From positions 9,001,093-9,065,092 of the forward strand of contig CM064690.1 in assembly GCA_032717465.1 (NCBI GenBank): 64,000 nt of DNA, read 5' to 3'. Source of the stretch: Coenobita brevimanus. Lineage: Eukaryota > Arthropoda > Malacostraca > Decapoda > Coenobitidae. Below, piece by piece: positions 35,706-49,064 of the stretch. A program made the position numbers and the translations under genes. Under the pieces are notes generated by a model. It saw only the letters and a program-made list of their open reading frames with translations, searched no databases and had not been told where the DNA came from. The number at the start of each line of letters is the position of its first letter. Position 1 is the stretch's first letter.

Positions 35706-36413
35706 TCATTGTCGTTTGGGTGAGTATGTGGTAGCTGACGTGGATGGTCCGGGAACAGGGTCTTTGTTATCTTTGCCTTCTTTAGTGTCCTCCAACTCAA
35801 CAGAAGCTTTCAACGCAGCCAGCCGCTGCTGCTTTCGAAGTTTCCATACTTGGGAAGCCTCCTCTTTCTCATGCTTCTTCACTTCAGCATCAGACAGCTT
35901 CTGGTCAATACTGAGCATGATGCCTTGGCGGCCTTCCTCTCCTTAAGCCTTCGGAAATCCCTTGTCCTCTTTATTCCTCAGCAGCTTCGTGGCATCCATG
36001 TGCACCATGTCGAGGAGGTTCTTCAGCCTCAGTTTGAAGTCAGCTCACTTCCCGTCTTCCACCTCAGTCTTCTTGTCTTTCCTGTTCCTTAGGGAACACC
36101 ATTCCTCATACAGATTTTCCTCTATTGGGATCCTGTGCTTGCTCTGTGTCACTGGAAGTCTGGTGCAACACCAGAATTCAATGACCTCAGAGTCCACGAT
36201 ATTGCAGCATCCAGTAGGATCCTCTTTTCCTTCTACAGAAAATGGAACAGCCACTGGAGGTCCTCACTGTTAGATGGCAACTTACCACCTGTGAGCTGGG
36301 TGAGAGGCTGTCCATCGAAGCAGATCTCGGTCTTCTACCTGGTTTCCTTCTCTTCCTTACATTTGTCGTGGTCATCATCCTTCTAGAAAGAAGGCTGTTT
36401 GTCAGCCGTAGCC
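35706..36413 (-). pseudogene. Unrecognised protein pseudogene, charged helical
   Basis: The minus strand reads a protein-like, non-repetitive sense from ATG 36413 (MATADKQPSF, then a stop) through three frames. These hold WCCTRLPVTQSKHRIPIEEN, LYEEWCSLRNRKDKKTE, NLLDMVHMDA and, at 35918-35706, MLSIDQKLSDAEVKKHEKEE. It ends in a Pro/Ser tail and stop. From memory, the order LYE-W---K, LLD--H-DA, then a GSIDQKLA-like block resembles an uncharacterised charged protein family that recurs in arthropod genomes. I cannot name a function. Stops and frameshifts show it is dead. It is compact and without introns, so a retrocopy or element-borne gene is likelier than a resident gene. Confidence 0.45.
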
Positions 36414-36785
36414 ATTGCAGTGAAACCTCAAGATTGACTTACCACCAGGAAAGATTTCTTAGATGAAAGACTATGTTATTTACCATCGTAATACACAAAA
36501 CAACTGTTCGCTAAGTTAGTAAAAGGAGAAATGACACATTACTGACTGGCCAGTTCCTTCCCCCCTCACCCTACACCAACCCGTCCAGGCGCCACCGCAT
36601 CGTCTCTCCTCCCTCCCCGTCAATTTCCCGCCATGACCACGTCATCTTGCGGATCGATGAGAGGCTCCCAGGAATATGGTCCCATTCTCCTACATAGGGA
36701 ATAACTTCAGGGCCGTTGGGGCACCAGAATTTTTTGTGTAATGTACAAAAAAATTTTACATGCAGTGTTTATACGTCAGTGTCAC

Positions 36786-36798
36786 AATACTAGTAGTA

Positions 36799-36829
<31 letters not shown>

Positions 36830-36860
36830 TGTTGTTGTTGTTGTTGTAGTAGTAGTAGTC
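36786..36860. repeat. (AGT)n-(GTT)n microsatellite
   Basis: Trinucleotide run. Confidence 0.95.
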
Positions 36861-38489
36861 ATTATTGCTAATGTTCTTGCAACCCAAAGCTTATCTAAGC
36901 ATGAACCCGGTCAGCTGCAAATTGAAGTTGCTCTTGATCTTAATGCACCAGTCTCTTTTCGAGAAACAAGGAAGAGACTGGGGAACGTTTGTGTAACCAG
37001 AAAACTCCACTGCCCGGTCATATGGATATTACCACGTGCAAGCCTCCCTTGCAGAGCTTGGACACAACAATTAGATAAGACAGAAAGTATGAACCAAGAC
37101 AGAGTTATGACGATGATGACACCCTTTCGTGACACCATACTTTGTTCACTTTAATATGGCCTAAAAATGACATCATTCCCTAATGAATGTTTGTTTGTAA
37201 CACTGTATTATCACTACAATTGCTAGACACAGGGAAGTACTATGAAAAGGAAGTAGGATCATACCATCGTCGCTTTTTTCTACAACTTAACTATGAAAAA
37301 TCAGTTGGAAAATAAAAACTGGGACAAATTAGGGTGAATGTTTTAACACCCCTATCAACACAGCGTTTATTCTATGGCGCATTGTGACCACATGGCTTAG
37401 AACATCACCATAGAGTGGGGATGGTGAAGGAGGAAAGAGTGGAAAAGCCTGTTGATGGCACAAGGGTTATTTAGGCAAATAGTCATATTTACCAAGTCCC
37501 ACTCTTTCCCTAAAACACAACCCGCATCAGTCAGTTTTACATCCAGGTCACTAGTTATATAACTGGTTGAAGAGACAGTGGGGAAACAGACCTTATCTAA
37601 CAGTCTGGCTGGCCCGAAATTCGAAAACAGTTTCTCCCGGAAACGAACTGACTAACCAACCCAATGCACCATCAACTTCTTTGCTAACATTAGATAACTG
37701 TGAGGAGACAAGGCAAAATATGTACTTGTGAGCTGTAGGGGAGACTAGGATCATTTTCTCCTTGGAAGGGACTTACATTGTGCCAGAGAAGATCACGAGC
37801 CGTATTCTTCTCAGCTTAAGAGGCTTACTGAAGCGTGTTTGTTCTAATGTGAGAAAGATCTCAAACCCCTTATGGTTAAGTTGATGCCCAGGTCCAGTAA
37901 GACTGGGAAGATTATCTAACAAGTGTCAAAGAGACTCATTTCCTACCTCACAACTAGAGTTCATCGAATTTCGTACAACCACGACTTAGTAGGCTAATTA
38001 TGGTAGTGTGCCAGTTCCGTAAAGTGAAAATACACTGATATAGCAACATTTCCTAGATTTTTATTTCTACCTATAGCATGTTAATATTACTTTGCATAGC
38101 ATTAATGAAACCATTGTCTACGCTATAACAAATCACAGATGTACGAGGGAAGAGTGATGTACAGACTTCAGAATAAATAGCTAAGTATAGTGCCGAAGCC
38201 TCTTTCAAACGACAAGAATACTAGCCCCATTGTTCAAAAGTAAGGCAGGCATCCCAGGTTCATAGAAGATGGCTGAAGCCCAGGAGAGGGAGAACGATCG
38301 GTGAAGGGAAGGAAATGGGGGAGAAGTACCTGGGAGCAATAGCGGTTAGGAAAAGAAACTATATTAATATAACAAAAAAGGATGACATTACATCGCTTGG
38401 CCCTTACTTGGGAACTCTTAGGAGAGGGGGAAAATAACGAAAGTAGCCAATCCTATCTCATGGAATCAGCCGTCAGTACATGATGGTAA
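36861..38489. other. No recognisable gene
   Basis: A roughly 80-codon open stretch exists on each strand near 36900-37150 without recognisable motifs. The rest is AT-rich. Confidence 0.4.
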
Positions 38490-38492
38490 CTA

Positions 38493-38522
38493 GGGCGATG
38501 ATGATGATGATGATGATGATGA
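38493..38522. repeat. (GAT)n microsatellite
   Basis: Ten units of GAT/ATG. A (GA)n run follows at 38658-38692. Confidence 0.9.
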
Positions 38523-38658
38523 AAAAATTACTGAAGTCAGAGTCACTAAGATTAGAACCTGAGAGGAAATTATATAGAGGAAGGAAGAAGGTGAGCGGTC
38601 GGAAAGAGGTGAGCGATCAAGATATGGGACTGAAAAAGTATGGCATGACAATATGAAA

Positions 38659-38696
<38 letters not shown>

Positions 38697-38918
38697 ATCT
38701 TTCTTTGGTTGGGGGAAGAAACCAGTTTGTGAAGGGGTTAATGGAGAATAACAAACTTCATCAATACAAATGGTCTTCCTAAACTTTACAAAATCATCAG
38801 TAGATAACAAGTTTAACCAATGGACTACGTCACTGGGATTCAAGAGGGTAAGCAAATTGCAGGATGTGTCCATAAAGCTGTACTGTTATGAAGAATAATT
38901 TTATTTATTTATTTATTC

Positions 38919-39533
38919 ATGAATATAGTTTTGAATGGTGAGTTGCTTGAGGAGGTAGAGTGCTTTAAATATTTAGGGTCACATGTTGCTGTGGATGGAA
39001 GAATAGATGCAGAAGTGAAGTTTAGAATGAATGAAGTAGGAAAGATGCTGGGAGGAATGAAAAAGGTGTTTAGATGTCGTTCACTTAGAATGGATGTAAA
39101 GAGAAGGCTGTATGAGGGTGTTGTGGTACCGACTGCGTTATATGGGGCTGAAACATGGAATATGTGTGTAGCAGAGAGGAAAAGTTTGAATGTAATGGAG
39201 ATGAGGTGTCTGAGGAGTATGTGTGGAGTGACGCGTATGGATCGAGTGCGAAATGATGAAGTGCGAAGGAGAACTGGAGTTGTTCGGAAGATGGATGATA
39301 GAGTTGAGCAGAGGGTGTTGCGATGGTCTGGGCATATGGAGAGAATGGATAATGAGCGATTGGTGAAAAAGATAACTAGATCTGATGTGAGAGGTCTAAG
39401 ACTGAGAGGGAGACCACGAATAGGATGGATGGACAGTGTGAAGAGAGCGCTGGATGTGAGAGGGATGTCTGTTGAGCAAGGAAGAGTGGCTGTGCGTGAC
39501 AGAAATAAATGGAGAGAAATTGTGAATGAATAA
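38919..39533 (+). pseudogene. C-terminal part of LINE A reverse transcriptase (open frame)
   Basis: 204 codons remain open to a natural stop at 39531. The thumb/C-terminal region of an endonuclease-type LINE polymerase includes VECFKYLGSHVAVDG, LYEGVVVPTALYGAETW, RCLRSMCGVTRMDRVRNDE, LRWSGHMERMDNERLVKK and RGRPRIGWMDSVKRAL. The catalytic palm (YADD) is missing through 5' truncation, so no active enzyme could result. The first ATG happens to fall near the truncation point. The uninterrupted frame suggests a younger insertion than the LINE B copies. Confidence 0.85.
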
Positions 39534-39855
39534 ATGATGATGCAGCCCTGAGGGGATATTCTCCCGCATTTGGTCTGATCAGCTAGTCAGGTCAGGTGCG
39601 GGTAAGGGGATGGGTCTATTATGATGTTGCAGGGGTAAACCAGCTCTGCTGTCGGGCCCTGCTGCGGATGTCACTGATTGCATTGCTCAGTTGACCCTTG
39701 TGCGATGTGGTGTGGTGAGGATCTGTCCCTTCTCCCCTTTGGGGCTAAGATGCGAATGAATGTGTTTAAATGGATGAGTAAATGGGGAGTGTGTCGTCCT
39801 GTCTCGGCTACCTCCTTTTCCTTGGGGGAAGCAGCCTAGGTATATAGATAGATTT
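38919..39855 (+). mobile_element. LINE A (RTE-like), 5'-truncated copy with intact 3' end
   Basis: Begins within the reverse-transcriptase C-terminal region and runs through a 3' untranslated region (39534-39830) to GGGGGAAGCAGCCTAGG and an ATAG tail. TTTATTTATTT flanks it on both sides (38900-38914; 39854-39864), a probable target duplication. The 3' 550 bp recur in reverse at 11973-12545. Confidence 0.85.
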
Positions 39856-39949
39856 ATTTATTTTTTAAGTTTGGTTGCTAGGTGCATGCTTTTTGTATGA
39901 GTGAAGGCAAATAAATATACAATCTTACACACAGCTTAAGGTCGTATTT

Positions 39950-40140
39950 GCATGAGGTATCTTGGCACCTCTTCCGTAGCCATTCATTTTGCACAATACA
40001 CCTTATCATTCTTCTGAGTACTATTAATATCATTCTCGTTCTAGCTTCAACACAGTTTGTTTCAGTAACATGCAAGAGGATACTGAGATGCACTATGCAG
40101 AAAAAGTCGCGAAGGAAGAAGTGTTACGAACATCCATAGC
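39950..40140 (+). repeat. Type-P dispersed repeat, probable copy
   Basis: GGCACCTCTTCCGTAGCCAT then AAGAGGATACTGAGATGCAC and TGCAGAAAAAGTCGCGAAGG correspond to 59825-59975 with substitutions. A shorter, weaker match follows at 40560-40680. Confidence 0.45.
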
Positions 40141-40264
40141 CTCTTTGGAATATGGCCGTCGGTCTCAAGATGGTTCATAAATTATGGAACCGGAATTTGT
40201 CGTTGGGTTTTTGGTTGATCTGCTTGCACTATGAACGCAGGTGACATTGTGTGGACAGTTTGAA

Positions 40265-40425
40265 TTATGGTGGGATGGGGTGCGTTGGGTTTGGCTAGGC
40301 TGGATTGGGTTAGATTGGGTTAGGATGACTTAAAGTGGGTTTGGTTAGGCCGAGTTGGGTTGGGTTGGACTGGGTTGGGTATGACTGAGTTTGGTTTGGT
40401 TTGATTTGGTTCAGTAAGTCAAATT
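40265..40425. repeat. Degenerate TTGGGTT/GGTTAGG-rich repeat
   Basis: G- and T-rich units such as GGGTTAGATTGGGTTAGGAT. They recall arthropod TTAGG telomere repeats but are too degenerate to call telomeric. Confidence 0.55.
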
Positions 40426-40859
40426 TGATTCACCACACAAAACACCCACAGCTGCAGGTATGGAATAAGTCTGGTAACAAGTCTTGGCCGGCATGTCGAC
40501 CCTGTGTTGCTACCAGTACAAAGCATATTCTAATTGGGTTTGAAGCATTCGAAACACTAATCCCGTAGTGATTTCTTCTGCTCATTACATTTCAATATTC
40601 CCTTTATTTTCGTTAATGAACAGAAGCAATGTAAGTAATATTTAAAAGCATGTTAAGGTGTAACACACAATTTGGATCGGTTATGAGGGAGTGCTACGAT
40701 GCCTTTTATGCCAGATATAAAACGGCCCTAATAACAAAAGCAATACCAGAGTCGACCGTAAACACCTACACGCGCCCACTCTTAATATCCCATTGCACAT
40801 TCACCGTATGTTTTTACTCGCATAATTTTTATATCACCATTACCATTCCCAATATTTCT

Positions 40860-41139
40860 CCAGTCTGTTTTTGGTTTCTATATCTCTCTCCTCATACACC
40901 ACCCTGCAGTTTCCTTTTTCCTGTCTATTTCATTTACATTTCCTTCTTTTTCGTCCTGTCAGTTTCCTCCTTCGTCAAGTTTCTTCCTACCCATATTTCT
41001 TTCTCCCATCCCCTTTTTTTCAGTCCCTGTGTTCAACTATCTGGGGGGGTTAACTTTATTATCGTCATGTCATTCTCATATTTTTTATTTTTTTCCGATT
41101 TTCACTTGATCTTCCTCTTCCGTTACCACTTCTTTTTTG

Positions 41140-41186
<47 letters not shown>

Positions 41187-41435
41187 TGATCTTTTCTTCC
41201 CATTTTCCGTTCTCTCTTACTTCCTCCATTACTATTTTCTTCTGTCTTGTCTCTTTTGAGTTTCCTCCTCCATTTCCTTTGCTTCTTCCTTCTTTTATCA
41301 CTTTTGCTTTGCCTCCCCAGCTCTCTTTTATCCTCCCTTTCTCTCCTGATTATCTTCATCAACTCTTCCTTGTCCAGTTTCTTCCCTTTTCATTTACTGT
41401 GCAGTTCTCCTTCTCCCCCTCCTTCAGTTCTCCAT
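40860..41435. repeat. Long pyrimidine-rich tract
   Basis: About 570 bp, mainly C and T on the plus strand, with (CT)n at 41143-41182. Open frames in it are low-complexity artefacts. Confidence 0.75.
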
Positions 41436-41574
41436 CTAAAGGGGGGGGGGGAAAGCATCGTGGGAGGTGAACGTAGATATCATACGATCTGATAAATCAG
41501 TACGTTGTGGAAGCTTCCACAACGGAAAGGTAAATGCATGTAAGATCTTGTAAATGCGCATAGTCTGCTTAATA

Positions 41575-44500
41575 ACTTTTCTGATTTTGAGGCCCTTGTC
41601 TTTATATGACGTAATTGGAATAACTGAATCGAGGCTAAATACTGAGCAATGAGATTTTCTGTCAGAGTTTAATTTACCAGGATATCACATTTTCAGCAGT
41701 GAAAGGAAGAATAGAGCGGGGGATGGTGTGTTGCTAAACAGTAAATCAGGATTTCATCCAGTCATAATTACCAAGCTATGTATTGAAAACATTGACACCG
41801 TTTATATTCAGCTTATAAATCAATCTTGTCATAAAATCACATTTTGGCTAATTTATCATCTGTCAGGACTCTGTAATATCATAATACAATACATAACAGC
41901 TAGCAGCTATATATGTAATGTAGAGGTTAATTGAAAGTCATGGCTAGGGGCTGAAGGAAATGGCTTTCTCATTCTCTCTCAGGAATGCCAGACAGCACTT
42001 CGTGACACCTGATAAGAAAGTCCCCAGAATCAAGAGAGTTCCACTTAACCATGCATTACATGTGACACAATCTCTCCTATACGAGAGAGAAGAAGTTAGG
42101 AGGCAGAAGGAGCTAGGAGAGAGAGCGAGAAGGGGGTCTAGAGAGATTCATGGTGGGGAAAAGGGCAGGTTTGCAGACTTAACAAGCATAAAATGCACTC
42201 ACCTCAATACGCTCTTGTGAGACATACTTAGTATAAATTCTGAGATATACTGTTTGACGTGATAAACTACAAACAAACCCCAGTACTCATCTTTGTCTTT
42301 CTCCTGTCATCAATGACAAGTACAACTAACATTATCTCCTACAAATTAACTCACTGTTAATACAGCTCGGTTATGACTACGATATAATTAACTACAAGTA
42401 TGATATGTCCACCCAATCAGTCACTCAACATCGACAAAGACATCTACACTCAAACTGCCAAAAAAAAATTTTATGCAAAGCACCAAAATATTTGGTGATT
42501 TTAATTTACCATTTCTGAAATGGGGAGAGGCCCTATCCTTGCACACAGGGTTAGAACGATATAGAAACTTGCAGGAAAGTTCATTGTATTAGTTTGTAAA
42601 TTATCCTACATGTGGAGCTAACGTCCTACATCTTTTGTTAGCCACATCAGAAAAATTTGTAACTTTATTGTAGGAGAAGAATTTAGGACACGTAATCATC
42701 GCATAGTTATATTAAACATTAAACTCAGTAAAGACAATGTCAGGGCCAGTTGTGAGAAAGTGCCTGGTTATAAGATGGCAAAGTTTAATAAAGGCAATTT
42801 TAGGTGTAGGTGAGTGGCATCCCACTGTCGAAACATTAGATATCAGTGATGCATGGAATTTTTTAACAGAAACCCTCAACAATGCAGTCAGGTTATGTAT
42901 TCCAATATGCAACAGAAGGCCTGCCAAAAATTCTAAGCCCAAATGGCAGAAGTCAGATATTAAACATTGTCTGGTAGCAAAAAATCTTGCATATAAAAAT
43001 TATAATACCACAAGGAGTCAAAGTGATAAAAACAAATATGATGCTCTTCGATGGGGAGCCAAAAAATTAATTAAACGCAGTAAGAGAAACCTTGAGGCAC
43101 ATATTGCCATTATCAGTAAATCAGTTCCCAAATAATCTTTCAGTTACATATGAAGCTAAAAAGGTAATAACTCCAAAAATAGGGTCGTTAATCACAGATA
43201 ATGGAGAGCACACCGATGACGAAACTAAGATGGCGAAAATTCTTAATACTTTCTTCGTGTCAGTATTTGCAATAGAAAATACACATATGATTAATGCAGT
43301 TTCTCCAGTTTCTATAGAAAAGGGCAACATAAACAATGATATTACCATTAGTTGTCATGATGTGCTACTTTCAATTAGGAAATTAAAAGAGAATAAAACA
43401 CCAGGACGAGGCAAAAGATCTCCACGTGTATTAATGAAACTGCAGAATGAAAGATCAAAGCCTTTATCTGAACTTTTTATGTTATCATTAAAGAGCAGTA
43501 AGGTGCCGCATGAATGTAACTTTGCAATCATTACCCTGATATTAAAAAAAGGACAACAGAACACAACCAGAAAACTATCTACCAATTAGTTTAACATCAG
43601 TGATTTGCAAATTGCTTGAAATTTGTCATCTGAGACAAGTTTGTGAAACACTTACAAACAAATAATCTCATCAAAGATTCGCAATATGGTTTTCGAAATA
43701 ATTGCTCTTCCCTTACGAATCTGTTGGACTTTTTCAACAATATGTTGAACATGTACGACGAGACTAAATCTGTTAACGTTATCTACTTAGATTTTCAAAA
43801 CTCTTTTCACTAAGTTCCACACAAAAGACGCCTTCAAAAGCTAAAGGCATATGGTATCATTGGCAGTGCGCTAGGGTGCGTCAAAGATTTGCTCACTGGA
43901 TGAAAGCGAAGAGTTGTTATAAATGGAACAGAGTCAAATGGGATAAACGTTACACGTGGAGAGCCACAGGTTTCAGTGTTTGGTCTTGTTCTTTTTTTAA
44001 TATACATAAATAATATTGTTGAAGGATTATGTTGTAAGTTTTCAAAATTTGCAGATGCAGGAAATCCAGAGATCGTGATCAACTGTTAAACTGGGTTTAA
44101 ACATGGTAAATGGATTTCAGTATGACTAAATGTAAAGCGCTAAGCATTGGCAGTAAAAATAAGAGCTAGTTATAACATGATTAATGTCCAGCTTGATAGG
44201 GTAACCCATGAAAATAACTTAATTATAATAACATGGTCTGAAACCAAGTAAACGATGTACAGAAGCTGTAAAAAAAGAAAAAAAGCCAATAAACTGACTG
44301 GATTCATAGGTAGAGCATTGGGATATAAATCCGATAATATCGACCTCACTTTGTATACTTCATTTGTATTCCAGCACTTGGGGTATTGCGTTCAGTTTTG
44401 GTCACTGTATTATAAATAGGATATGGAGAAACTTGAGAGAGTACAGCAAAGGGTGACAAAGACGATACCCAGATTGGGGAAAAAAAAAAAATAACATATG

Positions 44501-44850
44501 AGGAGCGTTTAGAAACGCTGGATTTCTTGACCCTAACTACAGGTAAACGGAGGTTACGAGGAATTTTAATTCAAGTATTCAAAATATTCAAAGGACAGGA
44601 TAACATGGCCATCCATATATATTTCAGTTGATCGCTGAAACTATACTAGAGGAAATGGACATAAAATCATTGGCAAACGATTTCAGTCACATGAAACTAA
44701 GCGTTTTTTTCTTTAACAGAGTTGTAAATGTATGGAAGAAATTACCCCCAGACGTAGTAAACTGTAATACAGTCCTAACCTTTAAAAATCACTTGGATAA
44801 GTATCTGTCATCTGACCCCCAGCTAAGTATTTTTATTCCTAAATAACACA
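41575..44850 (+). pseudogene. CR1-like LINE, degenerate
   Basis: Endonuclease start near 41590: VIGITESRLNTEQ, EFNLPGYHIFSSERKNRAGD, GVLLNSKSGF. Then FGDFNLPFLKWGEAL at 42490 and a region matching CR1 text (WKRRPAKNSKPKW-like near 42920; KKLIKRSKRNLEAHIA near 43060). Reverse transcriptase: KENKTPGRG, NFAIITLILKKGQQN, SQYGFRNNCSS near 43680, VIYLDFQNSFH near 43780 and FKFADA-type remnant near 44045. C-terminal: LTGFIGRALGYKS, LQRVTKT-like and FFFNRVVNVWKKLPPDVVNC, ending at the stop at 44844. Many stops and frameshifts. About 300-500 bp at 41940-42450 do not match and may be another insertion. The catalytic ADD is lost. Confidence 0.82.
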
Positions 44851-44859
44851 GTTCTGTGG

Positions 44860-46225
44860 TGTAGGTTATTTTTTCTCTTTTAGGGTCTGGAAGATACAGT
44901 TGCTGAACAACATCGATAAATATAGCAGATTTAATGTTACTCTCCTTTTCAGGTACAAGTTGTAGAACAAAATTTCCTTTCCCTCTTTCCTATGAAATCT
45001 CCATGATAGTTTTTCCATGCTTCATGGTGGTCCTTCTCGCTATTTCCTGCCGACTTCAGCTAGAGTGTATGGTAGAAGGGGGGGGGGAGCCTTCCTGCTT
45101 TTCTATCCTTGCCTCTAGCGGATAGATTAGTTTTGTTAGTTTTTACTTTCCATAAAGCAAACAGGCACGAAAGGACCAAAAGGACTGTTGCTGTTTGCTT
45201 TCCTTTGTACTCCTTTGTACTACACTCTTCAGTTTGCCTCCTTTCCTTCATTCTCTCTCTCTCTCCCTTTCTCTTATCCCGTTCCACCTCTGCTCTTCCA
45301 TCCCCTGCACATGTGACATATAAATCACCACCTTAACCATCCCAGGAACAGCCTAATGTCTCTTCTATTACATGCCTCTGTAATTATGCAAATTTCGCCG
45401 TATAGAATTGTTTCAGGATGTATATGGCAGGCACAATTTTCAAAAAGGCATTAGAGGAAACTGGCGTGTCGTGTGATAGGATGGAGGATGGAGGAAGGAA
45501 GAAGTGGTAGAAAGGAGGAAGAAAGGTAGATAGTAGGGGAATGAGGAGGCGAAGAACCTGGAACTGAGAGAGTAGGAGAGGGAAGAAGAGAATGCGATGA
45601 GGAAAAAAGGGAAGGAGACGAACGTAATAAGAGTTGAGAAGAGGAGGAATGGGGGAAATTTGTATATGAATCTGAATGGGGAAGGAAGAAGAGAAGCCGG
45701 AGTAGAGGAAGAAGGGAGGAAAACGGAATGGCAGGAAAAGTAGAGGAGAGGAAGTTGGTGTACAGGAAAATTACGTAATGCTATCACGGGAGAAAAGCAA
45801 GAAACAAAAGGACAGGAAAGGGCAGAAGAAAGGAAGAAAGGAGAGAAAGAAGCCAAAGAAGAAAAGAAGGGACAAAGGAGAATGAATAAGGGTATAAGGA
45901 AAGAGAAAATAAAAGAAAAAGGGAAGATGAGTAGGGATAGGAGGGAGAGAGTAGGAGAGAATGTGAAGAAAGAGAGAGGAAGCTTGTTTATTCGTGATTT
46001 ATCTTTAATTGCTGAGTAAAGTTTTCTATTAATATTAAGACCGGACGACCATTACAATGAAACTAAGGTCCGTGTGATCTGCATAGCAATGGAACCCCCC
46101 CCCCCATCTCTCTCTCTGTGGGATGCTGTTCGTCAATATAGGTGGGGTGGGAAGCTTCGCTTTGCCTTGGCGATTAAGGACACTGTGATGCACTAGCCAC
46201 AAATTAACATTTCAAGAGTCCAATG
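44860..46225. other. No gene; purine-rich tract
   Basis: 45190-45300 is pyrimidine-rich. 45470-45990 is strongly purine-rich on the plus strand (GGAAGAAG-type). 46010-46190 ends with GGTGGGAAGCTTCGCTTTGC then CTTGGCG, faintly like the type-E ending. Confidence 0.5.
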
Positions 46226-46230
46226 ACGTA

Positions 46231-46939
46231 CAGGGTGACCCAGAAAAAACTCCCACATTTCAAAGGTAAATGAAAAAAAAAAAAAGGTTAAAGATAATCA
46301 AAATATTATTTGCACACATGAAACTTCATTCAGTACAGTTTTTATTTATCATGTTTTAAATATGACATCCTCCGAATGGCAGCCATCATTGTCTATACAC
46401 GCTTGGAGGCGATTTCTGAAGGCAGCCATGGCTCGATGGGTCATGTCAGGTGGAACAGCGGCTACCTCCGCTGGATGTATGGATGGAAGTGAAGATCTTT
46501 GTGTAAGATTCTCCTTGCAGTTTCCCGGAATATCCCTACAGCTAAAGCATGCTTCCGTGCAGAACGTCTCAGAGGCTGCACAACAGATCGCCTCCAAGCT
46601 TCAAAATTCTCAGGCATACGAGCGCTCCTAGGTCAACCAGGTGATTTTCTTTTTAAAGCTGAGCCTGTTGCCCTGAAATTCTCAACCCACTGCACGATAG
46701 TTTTCCGATCTGTTTTGGTTCCGTGGAATATTGAAATGTCTTCGAAAGGCCCTTTGCACGGCCATCACGGAACGGTTGTTTGTGAAAAACGCTTCGACAG
46801 CGAACGCACGCTGTGCTCCCGAGCACGCCATGTTGGCGGCCGAGGACGGTTGGGGTTGGGTTACCAACAAACCCTAGCCCTGCTGCTCCTGCCAGTGCTA
46901 CAGCTTTCGAAATGTGGGAGTTTTGGGGGGGTCACCCCG
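46231..46939 (-). mobile_element. Mariner-like element, internally deleted (709 bp)
   Basis: TA target dinucleotides at 46229-46230 and 46940-46941 flank inverted repeats of about 33 bp. Both begin CAGGGTGACC or CGGGGTGACC and share AAAACTCCCACATTTC. The minus strand keeps only the two ends of a transposase gene. Non-autonomous. Confidence 0.9.
46349..46870 (-). pseudogene. Mariner-like transposase remnant: N-terminus joined to C-terminus
   Basis: N-terminal helix-turn-helix: RAFAVEAFFTNNRSVMAVQR then AFRRHFNIP (46840-46760). A linker in another frame follows (ENFRATGSALKRKSPG, RRSARKHALAVGIFRET, RRILHKDLHFHPY). The text then jumps straight to the C-terminal end HRAMAAFRNRLQACIDNDGC, stop at 46349. 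The catalytic DDE/D core, roughly 200 residues in full-length relatives, is missing. The order of these blocks and the TA target are the basis for calling it mariner-like. It cannot transpose by itself but keeps both inverted repeats. Confidence 0.8.
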
Positions 46940-46949
46940 TACTTGGTAT

Positions 46950-48272
<1,323 letters not shown>

Positions 48273-48363
48273 CATATATATATACATATACACATATATA
48301 CATATATACATATACACATATATACATATATACATATACACATATATATATATATATATATAT
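48273..48363. repeat. (AT/ACATAT)n microsatellite
   Basis: Repeats of ATATACATATACAC. Confidence 0.9.
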
Positions 48364-48397
48364 GCGTGTGTGTGTTTAGATATATAGATATATATAA

Positions 48398-48530
48398 CCC
48401 ATTGTCTCCCAGAGTTCCTGCGCGAGGGATTTTGCTACAATGGTGCTAGGGATACCGCCCTCTGCCTGTTTTCACAAAGCTCATAGGTTCTGACCCCGGG
48501 GTTCTCTTTATTAAAATCTGATGTTATTGC
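48398..48530 (+). mobile_element. Partial copy of the MITE at 30272-30460
   Basis: CCCATTGTCTCCCAGAGTTC, GAGGGATTTTGCTAC and ACCCCGGGGTTC correspond in order to the element at 30276. The right end is not clear. Confidence 0.5.
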
Positions 48531-49062
48531 TCATTTACAAGTCTTCCAAAGTATGATCGAGACTTATTAGCAAGATGACCATGTTTCAAAGATAAATCTC
48601 TTTAATTTGTTGGGTACCACGGCTTCATGGGCCAATTTATCACCACAAATAACACTTTCGGGCATAGTATTAACTTCATCGCCACAACGTGTGATTCACG
48701 GATAGAAATAACTGTTCAAATAGTTACAATTTTTCTAATCGAAGTTGATTTGCTTGTAGGGGAACCTGTTTTTCCTTTTCACTCGTACTTCTACTTTCGT
48801 CTCCCTCTTCATTCTCGCTGCATTCTCCATGTTTTCTTGATGACAAACTTGTCCATTATAAGTTTATGGACACTACTGTTTGATACACCTGCACTAACTT
48901 AGCAGTGTCAGTGAATTACACAGGTGCTCAATGGGTAATATCTCAGAGAAATCAACACATCAGCTGACGAAAATCGATCACATACTGGACGACAGGCAAC
49001 TATGAGCAAAGAATATTTCGTTACGTAAAGGAGTTACTGTTGCCCACTGTCTCAATGATTAA
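48531..49062. other. No recognisable feature
   Basis: AT-rich non-coding DNA. A 91-codon open frame at 48627 has no known motif. Confidence 0.4.
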
Positions 49063-49064
49063 TT

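Noticed and set aside
36600..36670. A CRE-like promoter (CCACGTCATC)
   Set aside because: A single short match without a neighbouring gene is not evidence.
40650..41492. Apparent multi-pass membrane protein
   Set aside because: Same compositional artefact in a CT-rich region.
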